From positions 46,119,452-46,183,451 of the forward strand of contig JAPTYO010000002.1 in assembly GCA_036873135.1 (NCBI GenBank): a stretch of 64,000 nucleotides of DNA. Reading direction: 5' to 3'. The notes below the pieces were generated by a model that saw only the letters and a list, made by a program, of their open reading frames with translations, was not told the DNA's origin and did no database searches. This stretch comes from Clarkia xantiana subsp. parviflora. Taxonomy: Eukaryota; Streptophyta; Magnoliopsida; Myrtales; Onagraceae. Of the stretch, positions 19,966-30,890 are shown piece by piece (within the stretch, counting starts at the first letter, position 1; the number at the start of each line of letters is the position of its first letter). The translations under genes were made by a program, and so were the position numbers.

Positions 19966-20465
19966 TTTGGATCTTCATTCTGAGCTTCGACTTTGCTTCT
20001 ATTGTTGATTAAGACTTCTTGTAAGTGTTCTTGGATTGAGATATGTTCGTTTTTCAGCTCAATTGGATCAGATTACTCAGCCGTTCTGTTCTTGCTAGTT
20101 CGTTTCTTCGATCGCAAGCTAGCATCGATTATGCGTTGAATCTTAGTTTCTACTGCATTACGATTGAGATTTTCTTCAAATTGAATCAGTTGCGATACTT
20201 TCTGTTGTGATGCGACGTTGTTTGCTGTTACGAATTGTTGCGTAGCTGCATTCTCACTTCTAAGCTCAGTTTTGCCTGCGATTCTGGATTTCTTTGTGTT
20301 GCTTCCTTTACGTGTGATTCTGGCTGCGAAGATGGATTCGATTTTGCTACATTGATCTGATTGTGTCATTGGATAGCTAATTCAATCGAGTTTCGAGATT
20401 TTTGGCTGTGGTTTTCAAGGTTTTAGTACACTGTCATTGCTATTGTTGTCACTTTCTCTGGTATT
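19966..20465 (+). other. E8 leader, right of the E2 insertion
   Basis: Copia 5' untranslated leader that continues from 9005-9056. No gene. Confidence 0.7.
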
Positions 20466-21400
20466 ATGGCTGAAAACACCATTGAGGATCCATTGTATCT
20501 TCATCCTTCGGACACCACTGGCCTGATGTTGATTCCTTTTCAACTTCATGGCTCAAGTAACTACCATGCTTGGAGCACTGCCATGATGGAAGGTCTCTTG
20601 GTCAAGGACAAACTTGGTTTCATTGATGGAACCTTTGCTAGAATGGATGTTCCTGTGGGACAAAGGCTAAGGTGGCACAGGGCAAACGAAATTGTGAAGG
20701 CTTGGTTAAGGAACACAATTGCTAAGGAGCTTGTGAATGGCTTGGTTTACAACTCCACTGCTCAGTCCAAGGAGTGATTTAAGGACATGTTTGATAAGGT
20801 TGATGGAACTCAAATCTTCCAATTGACTAGGGAGATTTATCAAACATCTCAAGGTGTTATGTCCATCACTGAGTACTTTGCTAAAATGAAGCAATTATGG
20901 GATGCTCTAAATTCCATTGATGGTATGTTTTTGGAGTGCCCAGATGACATGAAGATTGTGAATGATCACAAGGAGAAGCAAAAGCTGATTGCATTTCTTT
21001 TGGGACTTAATGACTCCTTTGCACATGTGAGGAGTAGTCTTTTAATGAGGCAGCCTCTTCCTTATCTAAGTGTGGCATTTTCAGTGCTTGTGCAAGAAGA
21101 GAGTCAGAGGGCAATTGCTGAATCCATTGGTGATGTTGGTGAGTCCACTGGTTTGTATTCCATGAGGAATCCTGCCTACAATTCTAGGAATGGAAATTCT
21201 GGCTCTAGGTTTTATTCAGGCAGAAACATCTTTTCAAGTCAAGGCGGTGGGAATGATAGGCCATCCAAAGCTAAGAAAGCTACTTGGAAGTGCACCTTTT
21301 GTGGCAAGATGGGACACAAAGAGGATACTTTCTTCAAGAAGTTTGGTTATCCTCCAAATTTCAAGAAAAGGATCACCTCAGCCAATGTAGTCTTGATGAA
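20466..21400 (+). pseudogene. E8 gag
   Basis: Starts MAENTIEDPLYLHPSDTTG and includes the copia gag pattern GSSNYHAWSTAMMEGLL and the UBN2-type segment with YFAKMKQLWDALNS. A TGA at 20775-20777 replaces what is probably a Trp codon. The zinc knuckle CTFCGKMGHKEDTFF keeps C, C and H but has Phe for the final Cys. A frameshift near 21380 separates it from the protease. Confidence 0.88.
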
Positions 21401-22015
21401 GGCCCTTCAAATTTGGTGGAGCACACTGTGGCAGGTGACAAGAGGATCTTTCATGGGACTCTTGATAAGAAGGTGCTCCACACTGGTGTTGAGAAGAGGG
21501 TCAAGCATGTAGCTGCACAAAATGAATTTGATCCTCTTGTTTATGAGGGTGATGATAACTCACATGTGAATATGGCAGGTACAACATTGGCTTCTTCTAT
21601 GACTTGGATTGTGGATTCAGGGGCCACAAATCACATTACTCACCAGATGGAATGGTTGCACAATTTAAGAAGGACTGATTCCACAAATCAGTTTGTTCAT
21701 TTTCCCAATGGACACAAGTGTAGAGTGACTCATATTGGAAGTTGCTCCTTCTCTGGTTTCACCTTGGATGATATTCTCTTAGTTCCTGATTTCAAGTTTA
21801 ACTTGATCTCAGTGTCCAAGCTTCCAAATCAATTACATTGTAAAGTGATATTCACTTTTGATCATGTCTTGATTCAGGGCCAAGCTGGGAGGCTTGTGGT
21901 GATTGGTGAAAGAGCTAAGGGACTCTATTTTCTCAAGGATGCAATACCTTCAAGTGCAAGAAAGGTGGTGGCTGCTCCATCCATTTCAACTAATAAAGTG
22001 GATGCTTGGACATAA
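21401..22015 (+). pseudogene. E8 protease and pre-integrase segment
   Basis: Protease active site WIVDSGATNHIT is intact near 21605-21640. The segment continues through the pre-integrase domain (FNLISVSKLPNQL, GLYFLKDA) to a TAA at 22013-22015, which lies just before the integrase zinc finger His. Confidence 0.87.
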
Positions 22016-22459
22016 CACAAGAGATTGGGACATGTTTCAGATTCACACATGGATCATTTGAAAAATAAATTGGATTTGAATGAATCCATTGATTGTATCA
22101 AACAATGTACTCTTTGCCCTTTAGCCAAGCAAACTAGATTGTCTTTTCCTATTAGCTCTTCTCATGCTTCTATACCTTTTGCCTTAATACATATGGATCT
22201 ATGGGGTCCATACAAGGTTCCTACCATCAAAGGTTATCAATATTTTCTCACAATAGTAGATGACTTCTCAATGGCTACTTGGGTGTTTTTGATGAGATCC
22301 AAGAGTGACACCTTTCTTCATATAAAGAGCTTCTTGATGATGGTGAAGACTCAGTTTGGAACAGAGGTCAAGGCAGTGAGAAGTGACAATGGAGGTGAGT
22401 TTATTAACTCAAATTGCAAGGATCAGTTCCTTCAATTGGGTATTATGCACCAAGCATAG
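22016..22459 (+). pseudogene. E8 integrase, N-terminal and core
   Basis: HKRLGH, a second His, and CIKQCTLCPLAKQ form the HHCC zinc finger. The first catalytic Asp is in HMDLWGPY and the second in VRSDNGGEF. The ORF stops at 22457-22459, where a deletion joins sequence near GCACCAAGCATAG; the stretch that normally holds the catalytic Glu (PQQNGVVERKH-like) is missing. Confidence 0.85.
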
Positions 22460-23744
22460 AAAAATATTGAATGTTGCAAGGGCCATTAGATTTCAAACAT
22501 CCATGCCAATCAAGTATTTGGTTTATGCAGTCCTAGCTACTTGTTACTTGATCAACATGCTACCTTCTTCTTCCTTGCATTTCAAGTCACCTATGGAGGT
22601 GCTATATGGAAAGGTTCCTTCCATTGAGCATTTGATGATTATTGGTTGCTTATGTTTTGCTACCAAATTGGCCAATTCAGATAAGTTTGGCACAAGGGCT
22701 GAGCCTTGTGTTCTCATGGGGTACTCAACATCTCAAAAGGGATACCTTTTGATGAGTATTTCAACCTCAAGTTTCCAAGTGTCTCGGGATGTTGTGTTTC
22801 ATGAACATATATTTCCTTTCAGCATGTCAAGGGATGATTTGAGGCACTTGTTGCCTTCTTGCTTGGATTCCAAGTTTCACTCTTACCTTGATATTGATTC
22901 TGGTTCCCATCTAACTTCTATTGATTCTTCTCAAATGTTTGAAGAAGAAAGTATTGTTCAGCCACAAATCATTGTGGATAATGCTCCTCAAGTGCCAATT
23001 CAAGTTCCTCCTTTGAGGATAAGTGCAAGGCTTTCTCAATTATCTCCCCCTCAAGTGCCAACTTTGAGGAGAAGTGCTAGATTTGCTCAACTGAAGGCTT
23101 CTTCATCTTCTTCCAATGTTGTCTTTGGAATGGAGAGATACATTTCCTATGATCACTTGAGTCCAAATTTCACTTGCTTTCTAGCTGCCATTGACAAGAT
23201 CAAGGAGCCTACCACTTATAGGCAGACTATTAAAGACTCTAATTGGGTGATTGCCATGAAGGAGGAGATCACAGCTCTTCAAGATAACCAGACATGGAAG
23301 GTTGTTGATTTACCTCACGGAAAGTCTACCATTGGTTGCAAATGGGTCTACAAAGTGAAATACAACTCTGATGGTTCGATTGAGAGGTATAAGGCAAGGT
23401 TAGTTGCTAAGGGGTTTACTCAAGTGGAAGGTACTGATTTCAATGAGACTTTCTCCCCTGTTGTGAAGATGACTACAGTGAGAATTGTGTTGGCAATGGC
23501 AGCAACTTATTCATGGGGCTTGTTTCACATGGATGTGAACAATGCTTTTCTACAAGGTGACTTACATGAAGAGGTTTTTATGGATATACCTAAAGGCTTT
23601 GATTTAGCTATGTCACCTAGTGGGGCACCTAGGAGAGTTTGTAAGCTATTGAAGTCTCTATGGTCTCAAACAGGCTTCAAGACAATGGAACATCAAGCTT
23701 ACACATACATTGGTGAAGAATGGTTATCATCAGAGTGCTTCTGA
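22460..23744 (+). pseudogene. E8 integrase C-terminus and reverse transcriptase N-terminus
   Basis: Frame continues after the integrase deletion with ILNVARAIRFQ, KYLVYAVLATCYLINMLPS, a hydrophilic linker, then RT from WVIAMKEEITALQDNQTWKVV through CKWVYKVKYNSDGSIERYKARLVAKGFTQ and FHMDVNNAFLQGDLHEEVFM. A frameshift at about 23655-23664, in the SLYGLKQ motif, ends the frame; net loss of two bases is the simplest reading. Confidence 0.87.
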
Positions 23745-24356
23745 TCATTCCTTGTTCACCAAGATTGAAGGCCAGGAGAGGGTGTTTCTTCTTATATATG
23801 TGGATGATTTGCTTATCACTGGCTCAAGTGAGAGATTAATTAGCCAATTAAAGTCCATTTTTCAGTCTCATTTCAAACTCAAAGATTTGGGGACCTTGAG
23901 ATATTTTTTGGGTTTGGAGATTGCTAGATCACATGAAGGGTTAATCATCAATCAAAGAAAGTATGCTCTTGAGTTGATTGAAGAAGCTGGATTGGGAGCT
24001 GCCAGACCTACTGAGACTCCTATGGAGTTCAATATCAATCTCACTACTTGTGAGTATGATAAGGCAACTAATTCCAATTTGGATGATTTTCCTCTTGAAG
24101 ATGCTACTTCTTATAGAAGACTTATTGGTAGGCTTCTCTACTTGACTATGACTAGGCCAGATATCACTTTCTCTGTGCAAAGGTTGAGTCAATTTGTTGA
24201 TAAGCCTAAGAAGTCCCATTTTGATGCTGCCTTAAGGGTAATTAGATACATCAAGGGTTTCCCTGGACAAGGTCTTATGTATCCTTCCACCAACAAGCTT
24301 GATCTCAGCCTCTTTTGTGATTCAGATTGGGCAGCTTGTCCTTTTAGTAGAAGTCT
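23665..24356 (+). pseudogene. E8 reverse transcriptase C-terminus and start of RNase H
   Basis: Contains the catalytic LIYVDDLLI motif near 23796, then FKLKDLGTLRYFLGLEIA and TRPDITFSVQRLSQF. RNase H begins with LFCDSDWA. The frame ends near 24358 after a one-base loss at about 24351. Confidence 0.88.
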
Positions 24357-24824
24357 GTGAGTGCCTATTGTGTTAGGCTTGGGAATGCTATGGTGAGTTG
24401 GAAGGTGAAGAAACAACACACCATTTCTTTGTCAAGTGCTGAGGCAGAGTATAGGTGCTTGAGAGTAGCTATTCAGGAAGCTTTGTGGATTTGCAGGCTG
24501 TTGAAGGAGTTGGGAGTTCAAGTTACATTACCAATTCGTATTTTCACTGATAGTGAGTCAGCTGTAAAAATGGCCGAAAACCCCATGTTTCATGAGAGAA
24601 CAAAACACATTGAGCTTGATTGCCATTTTACTAGGCATCACATTGAGTCAGGAGCCATTGTTGCTATCCATGTTGCTTCGAGGGATCAAGTAGCTGACTT
24701 GCTCACCAAGGCTTTGGTGAAGAGGCAGCACATTGCTCTCCTCAAATTATATGGGATAAAAGATGTGTTCCATGAAAAGGGAGGAGATGAGAAACTATGC
24801 AGTCAAAAACGAGTTTCTACGTAG
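24357..24824 (+). pseudogene. E8 RNase H, C-terminal part
   Basis: YCVRLGNAMVSWKVKKQHTI, SLSSAEAEYRCL, IFTDSESAVKMAENPMFHERT and HIESGAIVAIHVASRDQVADLLTKAL are copia RNase H blocks. The last ten codons come from the MITE inserted at 24795, which replaces the original C-terminus. Confidence 0.88.
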
Positions 24825-25517
24825 AGACGGAAATGGGTAGGTAAAAACGGATCGTAAAAACGGAACGTAGAAACGTAAGTTTCTACATATTTGCTAAAAT
24901 AACATTAGAAATGAAATTTATAAATGTAATTATGCACAAGAACTACAAAAATAGTAAATATACTCATTAATAGTTAATAACATATTTTTAATAAAAAATA
25001 TGGACCCATTAGTAGTCACTTCAGTCGTCACGGTGATCAACTTTTATAGATTGTCATGAAGAATTTATGGGTCAATGAATTAAGAATTCAAGATTCTAGG
25101 GTTTGAGAAACATAAAATAGAAATGAATATCGATGGAGTTTAAGATTTTTAGTATTATTATTAAATGATTGATGAATGTTAAACTTAAATGCAATATGAA
25201 TAGGTTTTGAGTCAATAAAAAGTTGATTTGCCCACAAATTACAATCCATGACAAAATTTTCGTGTGTTTGGTTGATAAGTTTTTTGGGTTTGGTATAATT
25301 TATTAGATTTGGAAAATTTTGAGTAAATTATGGTAAAAATTCTAGAAACGGTAGAAACTTACGTTTCTACCCGTTTCTACACGTTTTTACAACTCTACAC
25401 GCGTTTCTACCCGTTTCTACTCAGAAAGCGATTTTGTTACGTTTTAACTCGTTTTTTAAGGTAAAGACGTAAAAACGTGCGTTTTTACGAGCTAGAAACG
25501 AGTTTTTAACTACATAG
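24795..25517. mobile_element. hAT-like MITE in E8
   Basis: 723 bp, flanked by the 8-bp duplication ATGAGAAA (24787-24794 and 25518-25525). The inverted ends are CTATGCAGTCAAAAAC and, reading in from the right, CTATGTAGTTAAAAAC, followed by GTTTCTA. The terminal 100-150 bases on each side are full of the motifs GTAGAAACG and GTAAAAACG in both orientations. No transposase is present. The 8-bp duplication points to the hAT superfamily. Confidence 0.85.
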
Positions 25518-25525
25518 ATGAGAAA

Positions 25526-25535
25526 TGTGGGGGAA
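25526..25535 (+). other. E8 polypurine tract
   Basis: TGTGGGGGAA directly before the 3' LTR; the MITE entered just upstream. Confidence 0.75.
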
Positions 25536-25790
25536 TATAGGATAGGACATTATGATTGCAAACTATGTTTGCACAATATTAACACAATACTTGTTATGCT
25601 GTGTTTGCACAATGCTTGTGTATGTCTACACAATGCTTGTGCCTTAGTAACATTTTACTCCTTTCCTATGTACGTAGCTAACTTAGTATATATAGTTAGT
25701 TAGATCATATTGTACAAACTGATTTGTAGTTCTGTGAATACAATCATTCATTTATACTCTAAATCCTCTCAAGAACACAAGAAACTATTA
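25536..25790 (+). repeat. E8 3' LTR
   Basis: 255 bp, TATAGGATAGGAC to GAAACTATTA; eight substitutions against the 5' LTR, no gaps. Confidence 0.93.
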
Positions 25791-25795
25791 AAGGA

Positions 25796-26154
25796 CAGGT
25801 GAGGTGGCGACCTGATTGTCACCTGCTGACACCGACTCAGGACAGAAACCTTCCCAAGAGAGTAGCCGCCACTAAAGTTGGTACACTTCCCCTATAAATA
25901 GGGGGATACCTTCATTATTTATCAACTTACATTCATATATTTCTATAGTATTCTCTTAAATTCCATTACTGACTTAAGTTTCAGAGTGGAATCAGGGGCC
26001 ATCCCCAACCCTTTTCAGGTCCTCGCCTATCACAAGCATCTAAAGGAAACTAAGTCCCCAGATTGGTCGACATAGACACCTAAAAGATCTAATCACGGGC
26101 GAGATCTCGAAATCCATTACCAGAAGTTCAAGCCACGTCATTTCTATCCCAACA
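25796..26154 (+). repeat. E3 5' LTR, right piece
   Basis: Continues 8390-8736 after the duplicated AAGGA. TATAAATA at 25893-25900; ends TATCCCAACA next to the primer site TGGTGCCGTCTGTGGG (26157-26172). It closely resembles 42350-42694 of the E5 LTR. Confidence 0.88.
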
Positions 26155-26191
26155 TTTGGTGCCGTCTGTGGGAATCTGTGATAAAAAAGTC

Positions 26192-26947
26192 ATGGCTCCC
26201 AACAAGAATAATAAGAAGACAAAGGAAGTGGTGGAAGAGATGGTCGGATCTCAAACAGATCCCACCACTTCAAAGCCAACAAACGAGGAAGACCTCCCTC
26301 GAAACAATGGTACTCCGGAAGAAGAGCAATTTCTCCACTCTGACCCACCTCCTAATACAGTGGATCTAGAGGTAGGAGTAGGGGCGACACCTACTGTGGT
26401 TCCCCAAGAAACAATGGCAGCGTTCATAGCCTTCTGGAACCAAGCTCAAATAAGAACCATCAGCAACAAAGAGCCAGCTCAAGAAATCTCTCGAAAGGAG
26501 GATGTGGCCTCTAGCGAGAAAATCAATGAGATCAACCTTCCGGAAAACAAAGTTCACAAAACTTCCAAGTCTGATAAAGCAACGAGAGAACCTGTCTTAT
26601 TCACTATAAGACAGGTAGAAGAATTACTCGAGAAGAAGAGAAGAGGGGCAAGCGACATGTTAACCGTTCGAGATCATACCCCTCACCCCTTCTCCAAAAT
26701 ACTCTTTGATACTCGAGTTCCTCTGCAAGTCTTCGCGAGGAACATTAAGGACTATACTGGCGAAGGAGATCCTTTCGGCCACATCAATGCTCATAATACT
26801 TCTCTTTTTGGGAGAGGGGCAACCCCGGATCATTACGCGGCTCTCTTCCCGACCACTCTCAAAGAAGAAGCCTCTACATAGTTCTATGGCCTCCCCGACA
26901 ATTCCATAGATTCATGGGAAGAATTAAAGACCAAGTTCATCAAGAGG
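26192..26947 (+). pseudogene. E3 gag, truncated
   Basis: Starts at the ATG at 26192 (MAPNKNNKKTK), the first after the primer site. It holds AAFIAFWNQAQ, VEELLEKKRRGASD, HPFSKILFDTRVP and the gag core start TGEGDPFGHINAHNTSLFGRG. A TAG at 26879-26881 replaces Trp (E5 has EASTWFYGLP). E4 cuts it at 26948. E5 carries a longer copy of the same gene. Confidence 0.85.
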
Positions 26948-27576
26948 TGATGGGTATACGTCTGATTCAGGTTCGTTTTATATTATTCGGACTTCGTATA
27001 CACGTCAAACTCACTAAACGGTTTCGAATTATTCACCCGCGAGAACTAAAAGGTCTGGGGCACTCGCGTACACGCCCTGGACTTAAGCCGTGCCCAGATT
27101 GTCCTGTTACCCCGGACCTCCCGGAATCCGCGCGATACCTCGGGACGGTCTGGAATCCTCCTATTATTGACATGTCAATCCCTACGCAAACACCGCACGT
27201 GAAAACCCTCCCGATGTCATCTTTACTCACGTCTACGCTCGGTTCATACTTTTCATTGAACCGACGTCGGACCATTCAAAACCCAGTTTGATTCCAAGGT
27301 TTCCTATAAATAGAGGCCTTGATCATTCATTTCAAACTAAGTTGAAAGCGGAAGCTCTGCCCTCTCTCTTACTTTCTCTCTCTAAAATACATGATTTAAG
27401 CTTCGGAGAGGGTTCATCGCACTCCACCCCCCTACGTGGTGTGCGATATAGCCCCTCTTGCAGGTATACGGAGACGCACGAGTTCGACATGTGCGAAGAC
27501 CCGAATAGGAGCAGCCCGAGGCATTCTTCCGACGTCACTGCTAGGATCCGACACCCCACTCAGAAAGGATCCAACA
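26948..27576 (+). repeat. E4 5' LTR
   Basis: 629 bp, TGATGGGTAT to GGATCCAACA; TATAAATA at 27305-27312; primer site TGGCGCCGTCTGCG at 27580-27593. Confidence 0.85.
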
Positions 27577-27639
27577 TTTTGGCGCCGTCTGCGAGACTCG
27601 AACGAACAAGCACTCGCTTACCAGCAAAGCTAAATTGCA

Positions 27640-29460
27640 AAGAGAAAGAACACAACAGGAGAGCCCAGCAGGGCACAATCCAAGAGGAATCAGCCAGGTC
27701 CTGAGGACATCCCAGAGGTGGTGTCCACAGCTTCCTCAGAAGAAGCTCCCAATGCTTAGCCAGAGTATACAGCTCAAACCAATGAACCCCCGCCAGGTTT
27801 TGAGCGAAGAGCGCACATTGAAGAGGAACAACCTTTCGGAATGCCGGCTAACAACCAGCAACCTCAAGATGCAGGCACACAAGGTACACATGATGCCCCA
27901 ACCGTAACTCCCGCAATGATGCAAGCAATAGAGGAACTCCTGGTTTTCAGTGATACTCTAAGAAACCAAGGCTATGCGCCTCCACCGCCTCCCCCACCTC
28001 CGCCACCACCGGCTCAAGCACATCCTGCAGGAGAAGCAGTGTCCCAAGGCACAACCCGAGGAGAAGCCCCAAGACAACAGGGAAGACAGCCCCCAGCTGC
28101 CAACCCTCAATACTATAGTGCAGGATCTCAAGGATCCCACTCTGGTGCAACTCACTATGAAAGGCCATACCCGACCGAATCATGGAAGCAGCCAAGTAAC
28201 CTGAATGAGAGACAAGGCAGGGAGGCCTCTCACTACCAACAAAACTGGAGGCAAAATAGCGGAAATCCAAACAATGTTTGGGGAATACCTGAGAGAAACG
28301 ACAACGTTCCCCTCACAAGATTAACCGGTAAGACTTAGGAAGCGCTCATTGAGCAAAAGCTAAAGCAGAAAAAGACTAGACCAATGCACGTCTTAACAGA
28401 CAGCACAAGTCATCCCTTCTCCAAGGAGATGTTGTATGAAAGGGTTCCGGGAATCCTAAACAACATACGAATTGAGAGATACACTGGAAAATGTGATCCC
28501 ATAGAGCACGTGCAGCAGCACAAGGCTTCGCTGCTGGGAAGAACTACAAACCCAGACCATGTGGCTGTCACGTTCCCGCAAACCTTACTAGGCTCAGCAG
28601 CACACTGGTTTTTCTCACTTCCAAAGGAGAGCATGACCTCCTGGGCATACCTGAAGGGAAAGTTCATCCAGAGATACATGGGCGAACGAAGACTGCTCAA
28701 AGACTCCAGCGCGTTAGATGATGTGAAGCAACTATATAATGAATCCTTGGCTGATTATTACATCCGTTTTAATTAGAACATTGCTGACATTTAGACAAAC
28801 CCGTCTGAAGACGAGATAATGAAGGCATTCATAAGGAACCTGGGTCGCTTAAGTTTATCATTGGGAGAAAAGATGTCCAAACGCCCGGCTGAAAATTTGG
28901 AGGAGTTAGCCTCGCGCGTGAAGGAATATGTGGACCTGGAAAGGTTCAGGAACAATGCAATAGCAAAGCTGTCTGAAGACGAGATAATCAAGACATTCAT
29001 AAGGAACCTAGGTCGCTTAGGTTTCTCCATGGGGGAAAAGATGTCCAAACGCCCGGCTGAAAATTTGGAGGAGTTAGCCTCGCGCGTGAAGGAATACGTG
29101 GACCTGGAAAGGTTCAGGATTAATGCAAGAGAAAAGCTGAACGCTGAACGCAACAAAGACAAGGCCTCACAGGCAAAACAACCCCAAGGAAACCAGCAAC
29201 AGAAGTAGTGGCAACCACAGCCTAAACGCCCCGTCCAGGTCGGTTTCTAAAAACCAAGGGAGGTCAACATTGCAAACCTCATTCCGCTAAACACCCCTAT
29301 GTCGGCAATCTTGAAGGAGATGAAGGAAACAAATCTCTGGAGAGAACCAAACAATTGGCGAAAGGGTCCCTTGGGAAAGGAAGATGACAAGTGGTGTGAA
29401 AACCACGAGGTCAAGGGACACGACACAGACAACAGCTTCAGCCTAAGGATGCGCATAAAC
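27640..29460 (+). pseudogene. E4 gag
   Basis: Reads in the E2 gag pattern (NEPPPGFE, TVTPAMMQAIEELLVF, VPGILNNIRIERYTGK, AAHWFFSLPKESMTSW). In-frame stops lie at 27757, 28336, 28774, 28792, 29206 and 29248; at four of these E2 has a CAG codon. A proline run (about 11 Pro) is at 27980-28010. A 168-bp in-frame tandem duplication (copies start at 28807 and 28975) repeats the AFIRNLGRL to YVDLERF segment. The zinc knuckle CENHEVKGHDTDNS has Ser for the last Cys. Confidence 0.85.
28807..29142 (+). repeat. 168-bp in-frame duplication in E4 gag
   Basis: GAAGACGAGATAAT recurs at 28807 and 28975; both copies encode the gag C-terminal helix region of 56 residues with few differences. Confidence 0.88.
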
Positions 29461-30252
29461 AACATCATTCTGCGGGGCGAGCTAAAGCACTACGTTGATC
29501 AGGGGGAAAACACCCTTACAAAGACACAAGGAGAGACCTCCAAGAAAAACAAAGGGAAAGAGAAGATGCATGACAACCCACCTCCTCCCAAGAGGGGTGT
29601 AATAAATGTCATACACGGAGGGCCAGCTGCTGGAGGCCAAGGTTCACACTCAAGGAATGTCTACGCCTCGCAGGAAGAGACGCATCCTAAATATGTAAAA
29701 CGACTAAGAGGGGAGGAAGAGGATATGGTTATCATGTTTTCTAAAGAAGACATGAGACACATCGTATACCCCCATGACGACGCACTCGTCATTACCATGC
29801 CTATAGCGAACTACGACGTAAAACGAATCCTCGTTGACGGAGGAAGTTTTGCTGACATCCTGACTATCAAGGTAATCGAACAACTTGGTCGTACAAAGGC
29901 AGATTTGAGTCCCGGAAAATTCCCTCTAATAAACTTCGCCGGAGCTGCAACATACCCACTCGGTATGATCACACTCCCGGTAACACTGGGAGAAGGCTGG
30001 ACAAAGCTTGACATTAATGTTAACTTTATTGTGGTCGAAACCTTGAGAGCCTACAACGGGATCCTCGGAAGAACAACCATAAACCCCTTGGAGATAGTGC
30101 CATCCACGACACATCAGAAGTTGAAGTTCCCAACCAAGAATGGAATTGGTGAGATCCTAGGAGATCAAACCGCAGCACGACAGTGCTATGTGAACGCTCT
30201 TAGGCGTAAAAAAACAACTCTTCATCGCCATGATAAGGCAGGGTTTCCCTGA
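29461..30252 (+). pseudogene. E4 protease region
   Basis: Continues the gag frame with LRGELKHYVDQGE, RGVINVIHGGPAAGG, EDMRHIVYPHDDALVITM, the active site RILVDGGSFADIL, and LRAYNGILGRTTINPLEIVPST. The frame is open to 30252, where a shift occurs near a run of A (30209-30215). Confidence 0.85.
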
Positions 30253-30299
30253 ACAAGAAGAGGTACGACCTGAACAACTCTCTGCGCCTATACGTCCAA

Positions 30300-30620
30300 C
30301 GAACTACCAACAAGCCCCAACACTGCAAAGTGTTTGGGACATCAGGTAAGAAGAAACGGAACAAACTCTCGAGTACTTCAAGCGCTTCGCGCTGAATGCA
30401 GCCTGGCTAAAGGCCACAAAGGAGGCAGTGATCCATGCGTTCTTCATGAACTCGAATGCGCGATCCTTCCATCTACTGGGAAGAGAGTATGGTTGGAGGA
30501 CCACTCAGTCAATGAGTGACCTCAAAGAGAAACTCGAAAGAGCAGTCACTTGTGAACGGGAGCTCGGGTGGAGCAAACCACCCGCAGGTGAGGGAGGAGA
30601 ACTCTTTCAATAACACGAAA
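30300..30620 (+). pseudogene. E4 second gag-like domain
   Basis: LEYFKRFALNAAWLKATKEAVIHAFFMNSNARSFHLLGREYGWRTTQSMSDLKEKLERAVTCEREL-like order, matching the E2 module (EYFIRF, NARSFLLFGR, MADLKDKLETAV). TAA at 30347-30349 stands where E2 has CAA. Confidence 0.75.
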
Positions 30621-30890
30621 CCAGCAGCACACTTGATGGCCCAGAATATGCATTCACGCCTCTGAACACAGAGGTCAAAGAGATATTTGTGAGCCTCTTG
30701 CAGAACATGCTGCCCTCCCCAAGGGAAACACCACATGCGTTCTTGGGAGCCGACATCACGCATTGGTGTAAATTCCACAACACCTGGGGTCACCACACTA
30801 ACGACTGGCTCACTCTGCGAGTGGAAATTGAAGAGATGATAGCCCTCGGGGCCTTGCAACACCGCGTGGCGTGTTGCCACCATACCATGG
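30621..30890 (+). pseudogene. E4 second zinc knuckle
   Basis: FTPLNTEVKEIFVSLLQNMLPSP and the knuckle WCKFHNTWGHHTNDW followed by VEIEEMIALGALQ. It matches E2 12728-13024; the last knuckle Cys is Trp here. Confidence 0.75.

Larger units (their letters stand above)
8737..25790 (+). mobile_element. E8: Ty1/copia element carrying two nested insertions
   Basis: Both LTRs are 255 bp and the element is flanked by AAGGA (8732-8736 and 25791-25795). The termini are TATAGG...TATTA and not the usual TG...CA. A copia primer site follows the 5' LTR, and 53 bases later E2 (9057-19960) interrupts the leader. Gag-pol fragments occupy 20466-24824 and a hAT-like MITE sits between RNase H and the polypurine tract. 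I count 8 differences between the two LTRs. The coding region has several stops, frameshifts and an integrase deletion, so it is dead. Confidence 0.92.
8390..26947 (+). mobile_element. E3: pol-less Tat-type gypsy element, interrupted and truncated
   Basis: The 5' LTR is split: 8390-8736 and 25796-26154, with copia E8 in between. Rejoining these sides at the AAGGA target duplication gives an LTR that is similar to the 3' LTR of E5. A primer site (26157-26172) and the first part of gag (26192-26947) follow. E4 then enters at 26948 and the remainder of E3 is not found. The five bases before it are ATGAT; the matching right flank is lost. E3 and E5 are different copies, since both contain the same part of gag. 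Confidence 0.82.
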
